DNA of 10,766 nt from Candidatus Tenderia sp. (GTDB lineage: Bacteria > Pseudomonadota > Gammaproteobacteria > Tenderiales > Tenderiaceae), in NCBI GenBank assembly GCA_030148045.1, contig JASBUE010000260.1, positions 1 through 10,766 of the forward strand, given 5' to 3'. Under the pieces are notes generated by a model, which ran no database searches, was not told the origin of the DNA, and saw only the letters and a list, made by a program, of their open reading frames with translations. The translations under genes and the position numbers were made by a program. Positions 1 through 6,054 of this stretch are shown in pieces (position 1 is the stretch's first letter; the number at the start of each line of letters is the position of its first letter).

Positions 1-1
1 G

Positions 2-541
2 GGCAGTTCGCTGGGCGCGGAGACGCTTTCCATGCGCCACCGCATTCCGCACCCTGACTGCCGCATCATCGCCGTGGACAACTCGACGGTGATGGTGGAG
101 CGTTGCCGTAGCAACATTGCGGAGGACATCTCGCCCATCGAGGTGGAGACGCTCTGCGCCGACATCCGCGATATCGAGTTCGAGCGCGCCTCCGTGGTGG
201 TGCTCAACTTCACCCTCCAGTTTCTACCGCCCGAGCAGCGCACAGCGCTGCTGCAAAAGATTCATGCCGGTCTGCTGCCCGGCGGGGCGCTGGTGCTGTC
301 GGAAAAGATCGTGTTTGAAGACAGCGACGAGGCCGCATTACTGGATAAATTGCACCTGGCCTTCAAGAAGGCCAACAGCTATAGTGACCTGGAGATCAGC
401 CAGAAGCGCTCCGCCCTGGAGAATGTGCTGATCCCCGAATCGCTGCCGCAACATCACACCAGACTCAAAGCGGTCGGCTTCCGGCGGAATCACACCTGGT
501 TTCAATGTTTTAACTTCGCCTCCCTGCTTGCGGTGAAATGA
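2..541 (+). CDS. cmoA: Carboxy-S-adenosyl-L-methionine synthase CmoA (5' end outside window)
   Basis: CmoA converts S-adenosylmethionine and prephenate to carboxy-SAM, the donor used by CmoB to build 5-carboxymethoxyuridine (cmo5U) at the tRNA wobble position 34. The visible 179 codons begin inside the SAM-binding glycine motif (GSSLGAETLS) and run to the natural stop. An Asp-Asn-Ser loop (AVDNS), the stretch VVLNFTLQFL, LPGGALVLSEK and the C-terminal WFQCFNF block all match what I recall of E. coli CmoA (about 247 residues), so roughly the first 65-70 residues lie upstream of the window. The motif position that I remember as Cys in GCSLGA is Ser here (AGT at 5-7). The first ATG in view, at 32, is internal and not the start. 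The stop overlaps the cmoB start as ATGA (538-541), indicating translational coupling. Function is assigned from recognised family sequence. Confidence 0.95.
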   Translation, partial: GSSLGAETLSMRHRIPHPDCRIIAVDNSTVMVERCRSNIAEDISPIEVETLCADIRDIEFERASVVVLNFTLQFLPPEQRTALLQKIHAGLLPGGALVLSEKIVFEDSDEAALLDKLHLAFKKANSYSDLEISQKRSALENVLIPESLPQHHTRLKAVGFRRNHTWFQCFNFASLLAVK

Positions 542-1512
542 TCGACTTCGCCCCGCTGTATCAAAGGCTCGAAGGCACCGCCCTGGAAGCGCTGGCCGAG
601 GCCCTGCCCACGCTGCTGCAGCGGCGCTTCACCGACAAGCGTCACGGCGACCTGCCGCGCTGGCTGGAAGCCTTGGCCGCGTTGCCGACAGTGAAACCCA
701 CCCAGGTCGATCTCAATGCCGCCGCCATCACGGTCGGCGGTGCTGACAGTGTTACGCCGGAGACGCGCCAACAGATCGAGGCCGGACTGCGTCGGCTCAT
801 GCCCTGGCGCAAGGGCCCCTTCTCCATCCACGGTGTTGCGATCGACACCGAGTGGCGCTCGGACTGGAAGTGGAAGCGGCTCAAGGATCACATCCAGCCG
901 CTCAGCGGCCGTACCGTGCTGGATGTGGGCTGCGGCAACGGCTATCATTGCTGGCGCATGGCCGGCGCCGGCGCGGAGCTGGTGATCGGCATCGACCCCT
1001 CGCCCCTGTTCGTGGTTCAGCATCAGGCCATTAAGCACTTTCTCGGCGCCCATGGCAGCTTCGTCCTGCCGCTGGGCATCGAGCACCTGCCGCCGCGGTT
1101 GGCGGCCTTCGACACGGTGTTCTCCATGGGTGTGCTTTACCACCGCCGCTCGCCGCTGGACCACCTGATCGAGCTGCGCGACGCCCTGCGCCACGGCGGC
1201 GAACTGCTGCTGGAGACCCTGGTGATCGAGGGCCGCGAGTGCGAGGCACTGATGCCGGAATGGCGCTATGCCAAGATGCGCAACGTCTGGTTCATCCCCA
1301 CTTGCGCCACTCTCGAGTTATGGCTGCGGCGTTGTGGTTTTCGGGATATCAAGCGGGTGGATGTCTCCGCCACCACCACCGAGGAACAGCGCGCCAGCGC
1401 CTGGATGCGGTACGAATCACTGGCCGATTATCTCGACCCCGAGGACCGCAGCCGGACGGTGGAGGGCTACCCCGCCCCACGGCGGGCCATCCTCACGGCG
1501 ACCCGACCCTAA
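538..1512 (+). CDS. cmoB: tRNA U34 carboxymethyltransferase CmoB
   Basis: CmoB transfers the carboxymethyl group from carboxy-SAM to 5-hydroxyuridine at position 34 of several tRNAs, giving cmo5U and broader wobble decoding. The 324-residue product matches the family's usual length (about 323). An N-terminal helical region is followed by PWRKGPF (residues 89-95) and DTEWRSDWKWKRL (about 103-115), which carry the Lys and Trp positions known to contact carboxy-SAM. The Rossmann methyltransferase core starts at LDVGCGNGYH (about 128-137), with GIDPS at 151-155 and SMGVLYHRR at about 196-204. The C-terminal YPAPRRA contains the Arg expected near the substrate. The ATG at 538 is chosen because it overlaps the cmoA stop by four bases and gives a family-length protein. 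No convincing terminator follows it; the next gene starts 65 bases downstream. Confidence 0.97.
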   Translation: MIDFAPLYQRLEGTALEALAEALPTLLQRRFTDKRHGDLPRWLEALAALPTVKPTQVDLNAAAITVGGADSVTPETRQQIEAGLRRLMPWRKGPFSIHGVAIDTEWRSDWKWKRLKDHIQPLSGRTVLDVGCGNGYHCWRMAGAGAELVIGIDPSPLFVVQHQAIKHFLGAHGSFVLPLGIEHLPPRLAAFDTVFSMGVLYHRRSPLDHLIELRDALRHGGELLLETLVIEGRECEALMPEWRYAKMRNVWFIPTCATLELWLRRCGFRDIKRVDVSATTTEEQRASAWMRYESLADYLDPEDRSRTVEGYPAPRRAILTATRP

Positions 1513-1540
1513 GCTGTAAAAAGCAGCGGGTATGCCGATT

Positions 1541-1557
1541 TACAATTGAGATTCAAT
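1541..1557 (+). promoter_or_regulatory. Possible -10 element and short dyad upstream of the 1578 gene
   Basis: TACAAT at 1541-1546 matches five of six positions of a sigma-70 -10 box, but no good -35 box sits at normal spacing. It overlaps a perfect 13-base dyad, ATTGA-GAT-TCAAT, at 1545-1557. This is the only promoter-like signal between cmoB and the next gene. The evidence is motif appearance only. Confidence 0.2.
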
Positions 1558-1577
1558 CGAGAAGCCCGGGGTGGTGA

Positions 1578-2180
1578 ATGAGTGAGCAGAAATTCCAGGT
1601 CGTGGTCAACGGCGCCCTGATCGAGGGGGCGGAACCCGGACAGGTCAAGCGGAACATCGCCAACCTGTTCAAAACCTCGCTTGAAAAAGTGGAACCCATG
1701 TTTGCCGGTCGCAAGTTGGCGGTTAAAAAGGGGCTGGACCGGGAGACGGCGCAGAAATACCAGGCCGCCATCGTCCAGGCCGGCCTGGCGGCGGCCGTTG
1801 TCCCCATGACCGTGGTCGCCGCGGCGCCACGGGCCGACACCGGACTCGACAGCGCCGCCCTGGCCGCCCCCGGCAGCATCATGGACGAAACACCGCCGCT
1901 TGCGCAGCCCGATATCGACACCAGCGGCCTGGATGTTGCTTCTGCCGGTGCCGATCTCGGTCAAGAAGCTGCGCCTGTGGAACCCGATATCGACGTCGGC
2001 CACCTCTCCATGGGCCAGGTGGGTGAAGATGTGATGGAGCACGCACCGGTGCCCGAAGCGCAGATCGACACCAGCGGGCTGAGCATGGGCGAGGTGGGTG
2101 AGGATGTCACCGAGCACGAAGAGGTGCCGCCCGCCGCTATCGATACCAGCAAGCTAAGCCTCGACGAACCCCCAAAATAG
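1578..2180 (+). CDS. Acidic protein of unknown function with a 25-residue tandem repeat
   Basis: I do not recognise a named family. The 200-residue product has two parts. Residues 1-77 look like a compact alpha/beta domain: FQVVVNGALIEGAEPGQVK, then FKTSLEKVEPMFAG and VKKGLDRETAQKYQAAI. I recall similar N-terminal segments on other gammaproteobacterial proteins of unknown role. Residues about 78-109 form an Ala/Pro-rich linker. Residues 110-200 hold three full copies and one partial copy of a 25-residue acidic repeat with an IDTSGLS core. No signal peptide or membrane segment is visible, so the protein is probably cytoplasmic. The ATG at 1578 follows a purine-rich stretch (GGGGTGGTGA) that can serve as a ribosome site. 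It stands alone between cmoB and the radical SAM gene, and the neighbours do not indicate a function. The gene itself looks real: it is long, has typical codon use and is followed by a 71-base gap. Confidence 0.8.
   Translation: MSEQKFQVVVNGALIEGAEPGQVKRNIANLFKTSLEKVEPMFAGRKLAVKKGLDRETAQKYQAAIVQAGLAAAVVPMTVVAAAPRADTGLDSAALAAPGSIMDETPPLAQPDIDTSGLDVASAGADLGQEAAPVEPDIDVGHLSMGQVGEDVMEHAPVPEAQIDTSGLSMGEVGEDVTEHEEVPPAAIDTSKLSLDEPPK
1905..2177 (+). repeat. In-gene 75-base (25-residue) tandem repeat
   Basis: Four units start at 1905, 1980, 2055 and 2130, exactly 75 bases apart. At protein level the Ile of the core falls at residues 113, 138, 163 and 188: PDIDTSGLD, PDIDVGHLSM, AQIDTSGLSM, AAIDTSKLSL. 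Units two and three also share GxVGEDVxEHxxVP. The DNA copies have diverged, so this is an old protein repeat and not a recent slippage tract. The last unit is cut short at the C-terminus. Confidence 0.85.
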
Positions 2181-2200
2181 TTGGCTCTTTTACGCAGCGG

Positions 2201-2228
2201 GATTGGGTTAAAATCAGAACACCCAATC
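2201..2228 (+). promoter_or_regulatory. Perfect 8-bp inverted repeat enclosing a -10-like hexamer
   Basis: GATTGGGT (2201-2208) and ACCCAATC (2221-2228) are perfect inverted arms around a 12-base loop. The loop begins with TAAAAT (2209-2214), five of six matches to a sigma-70 -10 box. No T tract follows, which argues against a simple terminator. The element sits 23 bases before the ATG of the radical SAM gene. It could be an operator over that gene's promoter or an RNA hairpin; no -35 box at normal spacing is convincing. Confidence 0.35.
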
Positions 2229-2251
2229 AATCGCCGCTATCCGCGATACCC

Positions 2252-3325
2252 ATGAGCAAAAAACTGACCCAGGCCGCCAAGGGCCGCGGCGCCCTCGGCA
2301 ACCCCGACAACCGTTTCGAGCAACACCGCCGCGATACCGTCGATGACGGCTGGGACAACCTGGAACAAACGCCCGATCCCATCCGCACTACCCTGAGCGT
2401 GGACAGCGCCAGGACGGTGATCAGCTATAACCAGTCACCCGACGTGCCTTTCGACCGCTCGATCAACCCCTATCGCGGCTGCGAGCACGGCTGCGTCTAC
2501 TGCTTCGCCCGCCCCACCCACGCCTGGCTGGGTCTGTCACCGGGCTTGGATTTCGAAAGCCGCTTGTTCTACAAACCCGATGCGGCGGAGCTGCTCAGAA
2601 AAGAGTTGCACAAAAAGAATTATCGCTGCGCCCCCGTCGCCCTGGGCATCAACACCGACGCCTATCAGCCGGTGGAGCGCAAGACCGGGTTGACGCGTCA
2701 ACTGCTGGACGTGTTGCTGGAGTATCGCCACCCGGTCACCATCGTCACCAAGTCCGCCTTGATCGAGCGCGACCTGGATCTACTCGGCGAAATGGCCGCC
2801 GATGACCTGGTCCAGGTGGCGGTCTCCGTCACCACCCTGGAACGCAGCCTGTCGACCCGACTGGAACCGCGCGCCGCCGCCCCTGAGCGGCGACTGCAGA
2901 CCGTGGCGCGCCTGGCCGGGGCGGGCATTCCCACCAGCGTACTGGTGGCGCCGCTGATTCCGGTGCTCACCGACAGCGAATTGGAAACGATCCTGGCCGC
3001 CGCCCGCGAGGCCGGCGCCGGCGGGGCCGGTTACGTGCTGCTGCGCCTGCCCCATGAACTGCAGGAGTTGTTTCGGGACTGGCTCGCCGAGCATGAGCCG
3101 CTCAAGGCCGAACACATCATGAAGCGCATCCGCGACTGTCGCGGCGGCCAGGAATATCAGGCCGAATTCGGCAAGCGCATGAGCGGCGAAGGTGTCTTCG
3201 CCGAGCTGATCAAAAAGCGCTATCACTTGGCCATGAAGCGCTTGGCGTTTCCCGGCCTGCCGGAATTAAATACGGATTCGTTTCGCCACCCGGCGAAAAC
3301 CAAACCGCAGCTGTCACTGTTTTGA
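2252..3325 (+). CDS. PA0069-family radical SAM protein
   Basis: This 357-residue protein belongs to the radical SAM superfamily, related to the SplB-like/PA0069 group. The iron-sulfur signature CxxxCxxC is present as C77-C81-C84 within RGCEHGCVYCFARPTH, and would hold a 4Fe-4S cluster that cleaves SAM to a 5'-deoxyadenosyl radical. INPYRGC just before it and later segments (GINTDAYQPVE, VTIVTKS, GIPTSVLVAPLIPVLTD) fit the partial TIM barrel. The first 60 residues are basic and polar with the GRGA and NRFE blocks that I associate with this group. The physiological substrate of PA0069-type proteins is not known to me. The ATG at 2252 lacks an obvious Shine-Dalgarno sequence. The gene converges with the cyclotransferase-like gene across a 66-base gap in which I see no strong terminator hairpin. 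Confidence 0.93.
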   Translation: MSKKLTQAAKGRGALGNPDNRFEQHRRDTVDDGWDNLEQTPDPIRTTLSVDSARTVISYNQSPDVPFDRSINPYRGCEHGCVYCFARPTHAWLGLSPGLDFESRLFYKPDAAELLRKELHKKNYRCAPVALGINTDAYQPVERKTGLTRQLLDVLLEYRHPVTIVTKSALIERDLDLLGEMAADDLVQVAVSVTTLERSLSTRLEPRAAAPERRLQTVARLAGAGIPTSVLVAPLIPVLTDSELETILAAAREAGAGGAGYVLLRLPHELQELFRDWLAEHEPLKAEHIMKRIRDCRGGQEYQAEFGKRMSGEGVFAELIKKRYHLAMKRLAFPGLPELNTDSFRHPAKTKPQLSLF

Positions 3326-3391
3326 TACAGCAAATTTCGGTGGTGGGGTTGATGGTGCTTGTTGGCTTACGCCGCGCTGGGTCGGCCCGCC

Positions 3392-3805
3392 TTAATCCCG
3401 GTCAAAACCCTGGTAGTCACGGAGAAAATGCTTTAATCCTTCCCGCTCAAACCACGCCACATCCCAGTCGCGCGCTTCCAACAGGCTGCGGTACTCATCT
3501 TTGAACACATAGATCCGGGCCCTGGACAACTTCTCATCCTCCAGCATGACCTGTACCGCCTCGCGTCGGTAGTAGCTTCCCTCGAAGCGATCCAGACGTT
3601 GCACATCCAGCCCGTCCACATCGAAATAGACCCGCCCCGCCAGCACCTGCTGCGGTGCGGCGGCAATCACACCGTGATAGGTCTCGTTCTTGACGCAGCG
3701 GCGCACGAAACCGCGCACCACCGCGGGACGGCTGCGATAGTCGCCCTTGACCACCGCCCGCCAGACGGGGGCGAACATGAGTGAACCATAGGTAAATATG
3801 TTCAT
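3392..3805 (-). CDS. Gamma-glutamylcyclotransferase-like (AIG2 family) protein
   Basis: The 137-residue product begins MNIFTYGSLM; the YGSL motif near the N-terminus is the substrate-binding loop of the gamma-glutamylcyclotransferase/AIG2-like fold. LDRFEGSYYRRE (about 71-82) supplies the Glu (E75) that serves as the acid/base in characterised members, which release 5-oxoproline from gamma-glutamyl compounds. The actual substrate of this protein cannot be read from sequence. The reading frame is open further upstream, but the start at 3805 is chosen because YGSL is normally within the first ten residues and the extension overlaps the upstream gene in another frame. It lies 31 bases downstream of the L,D-transpeptidase-like gene on the same strand, so the two may be co-transcribed. 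No signal peptide is seen; a cytoplasmic enzyme is likely. Confidence 0.88.
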   Translation of the reverse strand: MNIFTYGSLMFAPVWRAVVKGDYRSRPAVVRGFVRRCVKNETYHGVIAAAPQQVLAGRVYFDVDGLDVQRLDRFEGSYYRREAVQVMLEDEKLSRARIYVFKDEYRSLLEARDWDVAWFEREGLKHFLRDYQGFDRD

Positions 3806-3836
3806 GGCGATAGTGTACCGCCGGGGGTGGGTTAGG

Positions 3837-5057
3837 TTAATCGGCCAGGGCGATGGTCTGACCGAGGGGTGGCAAGGTGTCCTGCTGCGGCTGATAGGGG
3901 CGGGTGATGCTTTTGATGCGGGTGATCCACTTGATGCGCTTGGCCAGATCGCGCATGTAGGCCACCTCATGGAAGGGTCCGGCCATGACCCGGCACTTGC
4001 CGGCGTCGCACTCGGTGGTGACCGGCACGCCCAACTCTTCCAACTGCAGCATCAGTTTGCGCGCCTGGGCGTAATGGCTGAAGCTGGCCAATTGTAGCCG
4101 CCACTGCCTCGAATGACTGGGAGCCGTGCCCAGTTGCGCCACCGGTGTGGCGATGCCGTCGGCCTGCTCGCCGGTGATGCGGATACGCTGCCAGTCGGCC
4201 GACCAAAGGGTGGTGGGAATGATGGCGGTGACCTTGTTCACCAGGGCGGCCAAATTCAGGCTGCTGCTCACCCCTTCGGGTTTGTGGATCTCGAAATAGA
4301 GCATACCGTCCCTGTAACCGTACTTGAACGGATCGTTGATGATCCTGACGGGTGTATCCTTGTTGACCCGGTGCACCAGCACCGCCATGTCTTCGGGATA
4401 GAGCCGGATGCTGCCGCGGCTGACCGGCATGCCGATGCTATAGGGTTGGTTGGTGCCGTGGATCATATAGCCGCCGCCATCCAGCATCAGGCCGTATTCA
4501 CCGAGTGGGTTTTTCGGTCCCGGCGGCATCACCGCCGGCAGGGCGGAATTTGCCGCCCTGACCGAAGCGGGCACCGTCCAGCTCGGTTTGCGCAGCCGTT
4601 GTTCGATGTGGAAATGGCCGCTCCTGGCCTGACCCTCCGGCCCCAGACTGAGCGGGTAGGTGCTCACCAGTGGCGGCCCCTCCTCCGGATAGCTGTAATG
4701 GTACAGGCGTTGTTCGGCGATGTTGACGACGATACCTTTGCGCGCGCCGCGGGGCAGGACAAAGCGGGTCGGAATGACGATGCGCTGGCCTTCTTGGAGA
4801 TGTTGCGGATCGATGCCGGGATTGGCCGCCTTGATCTGGGCATAGCCGACGTCGTACTGGCGGGCCAGCTTGAGCAGGGTGTCGGAGGCCTGGGCTCGGG
4901 CGAACTGCACCTGGCCGATCACATCGTCCCTCTCCGGCAGCACATAGGTCAGCGCCGCGGCGGGGTGAATGCCGACGCTGGCCAGCAACAGGGCGATACC
5001 CAACCAATATCGCGGACCGGTTAATTTAGCGATTGATTTCAAATATTTATCCGCCAT
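3837..5057 (-). CDS. LysM-YkuD-SPOR exported protein of the L,D-transpeptidase family, catalytic Cys replaced by Ser
   Basis: L,D-transpeptidases of the ErfK/YbiS type cross-link peptidoglycan or attach lipoprotein through a catalytic Cys. In this 406-residue protein residues 1-35 form a signal peptide (basic start, WLGIALLLASVGI, cleavage near PAAA). A LysM-like segment follows at about 47-96 (DTLLKLARQYDV, LQEGQRIVIP), then the YkuD domain at about 106-242 and a SPOR-like domain at about 316-386 (RLQLASF, CRVMAGPF). The active-site motif keeps H200 in IHGTN, G209, S213, G215 and R218, but residue 216, where the nucleophilic Cys belongs, is Ser (AGC, read from GCT at 4410-4412). Family knowledge says Cys is the nucleophile, so the protein may be a non-catalytic wall-binding protein, an unusual serine enzyme, or carry a sequence error. 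It probably acts in the periplasm. It diverges from motA over a 193-base gap; no clear Shine-Dalgarno is seen at the start. Confidence 0.93.
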   Translation of the reverse strand: MADKYLKSIAKLTGPRYWLGIALLLASVGIHPAAALTYVLPERDDVIGQVQFARAQASDTLLKLARQYDVGYAQIKAANPGIDPQHLQEGQRIVIPTRFVLPRGARKGIVVNIAEQRLYHYSYPEEGPPLVSTYPLSLGPEGQARSGHFHIEQRLRKPSWTVPASVRAANSALPAVMPPGPKNPLGEYGLMLDGGGYMIHGTNQPYSIGMPVSRGSIRLYPEDMAVLVHRVNKDTPVRIINDPFKYGYRDGMLYFEIHKPEGVSSSLNLAALVNKVTAIIPTTLWSADWQRIRITGEQADGIATPVAQLGTAPSHSRQWRLQLASFSHYAQARKLMLQLEELGVPVTTECDAGKCRVMAGPFHEVAYMRDLAKRIKWITRIKSITRPYQPQQDTLPPLGQTIALAD

Positions 5058-5093
5058 ACAGGCAACGGCACCGAAATCTAAAATTTAAGCTCT

Positions 5094-5099
5094 TACAAT
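5094..5099 (+). promoter_or_regulatory. Possible sigma-70 -10 box for motAB
   Basis: TACAAT matches five of six -10 positions. The hexamer 17 bases upstream (CCGAAA at 5071-5076) is a poor -35 box, so the call is tentative. It would give a leader of about 145 bases before the motA ATG. Confidence 0.2.
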
Positions 5100-5161
5100 A
5101 AGTTACGGCAGGAACGGGGAAAAATTGAGTCCCTCCTTCAAAAGGGTCTGTGGCGCATCGT

Positions 5162-5189
5162 TGAAGCACGGCAGGAAAACGGCCGATAT
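5162..5189 (+). promoter_or_regulatory. Possible sigma-28 (FliA) flagellar promoter upstream of motA
   Basis: GCCGATAT at 5182-5189 matches seven of eight bases of the sigma-28 -10 consensus GCCGATAA. Upstream, TGAAG at 5162-5166 resembles the -35 region (consensus TAAA or TCAAG) at about the expected distance (16 bases between TGAA and GCCGATAT, against a usual 15). In many flagellated bacteria motAB genes are transcribed by sigma-28, which fits the downstream genes. The element lies about 60 bases before the ATG at 5251, inside the reading frame of any longer TTG-initiated version. Confidence 0.4.
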
Positions 5190-5250
5190 GCTCAAAGGTA
5201 TTGAATCCACCGTCCGGACCCCGTCAACCAGGGACAGCAGGCAGGTCGTA

Positions 5251-6054
5251 ATGAATCCCAGCACCCTCCTCGGCATATTGCTCGGCATCGCGCTGGCCGC
5301 AGTGGTAATGCTCAGCGACACCACCGAGCTGTCACTGTTCTGGAACGGGCACGGGCTGGCCATTGTGTTCGGCGGCACCATCGCCGCCACCTTGATCAGC
5401 TATCCCTTGCATGAGGTGCTGCGTGTGTTTCGGGTCTTCTGGGTGGTGCTGCGCAATGAACATCTTTATGAACGGGAGGACCTGGACGAGTTGGTGGAGA
5501 TGTCGCGCATCTGGTTCGCCGGCAAGCTGGCGGCGGCAGAAGACGAACTCGAACGGATCAGGAACCCGTTCCTGAAGACCGGCCTGCAGCTGGTGATTGA
5601 CGGCAGCCCGCTGGAGGATATCCTGGAGCTGTTGCAGTGGCGCATCGCACGCCTCAAGGCCAAGGAGCGGGCCGAAGCCCAGGTATTCCGCAGCATGGCG
5701 GTATTCGCTCCGGCCTTCGGCATGCTCGGCACCCTGCTTGGTCTGATCAATATGATGAGCACCATGGAGAGCCGCGACTTCGCCGTCATCGGCGCCGGCA
5801 TGGCGGTGGCCCTGGTGACCACTTTCTACGGCATCCTGCTCGCCAACCTGGCCTTCAAACCCATCGCCACCAAACTGGAGCGGCGCACCGAGCGGCGCGT
5901 AATGCTGATGCAGATGGTGCTGGAGGGTATTACGCTGATCAGCCAGCACCGCTCGCCGGCCTACATCCGTGCCACACTGGAATCCTTTAGCGCCGATTAC
6001 CGCGACGAGATCAACCAGGGGCGACAGCCGGTCATTTGGAAACAGAGGTCATGA
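5251..6054 (+). CDS. motA: MotA-type stator subunit (MotA/TolQ/ExbB family)
   Basis: MotA forms, with MotB, the inner-membrane ion channel whose flux drives flagellar rotation. The 267-residue product has the family's four-helix plan: helices at about 5-21 and 35-51, a long cytoplasmic segment with many charges (about 60-145, including RNPFLKTGLQLV), and helices at about 148-170 and 181-203. APAFGMLGTLLGLI carries P154 and AFKPIATKLE carries P204, the two conserved prolines near the channel (P173 and P222 in E. coli MotA). The frame is open upstream to a TTG at 5125, but the ATG at 5251 is preferred because helix one follows at once and the upstream part looks non-coding. Its stop overlaps the motB ATG (ATGA, 6051-6054). 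It could equally be a second stator of MotC type; no other flagellar genes are in view to decide. Ion choice (H+ or Na+) is unresolved. Confidence 0.88.
   Translation: MNPSTLLGILLGIALAAVVMLSDTTELSLFWNGHGLAIVFGGTIAATLISYPLHEVLRVFRVFWVVLRNEHLYEREDLDELVEMSRIWFAGKLAAAEDELERIRNPFLKTGLQLVIDGSPLEDILELLQWRIARLKAKERAEAQVFRSMAVFAPAFGMLGTLLGLINMMSTMESRDFAVIGAGMAVALVTTFYGILLANLAFKPIATKLERRTERRVMLMQMVLEGITLISQHRSPAYIRATLESFSADYRDEINQGRQPVIWKQRS

Noticed and set aside
502..1194. Open frame on the minus strand opposite cmoB
   Set aside because: Antisense shadow of cmoB, which is clearly recognised.
1513..1527. GCTG...CAGC hairpin after cmoB as a terminator
   Set aside because: The stem is only four base pairs and no T run follows.
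3326..3391. Terminator between the convergent radical SAM and cyclotransferase-like genes
   Set aside because: I could find no stem longer than a few pairs and no T tract on either strand.
4113..5024. Long open frame on the plus strand (about 303 codons) opposite the YkuD-domain gene
   Set aside because: It is the antisense shadow of a well-supported gene; the translation is His/Gly/Asp-rich without domain motifs, as expected from high-GC third-position bias.
5125..5250. N-terminal extension of motA from a TTG start
   Set aside because: The extra 42 residues show no MotA-like sequence, helix one begins directly after the ATG at 5251, and a promoter-like motif lies inside the extension.
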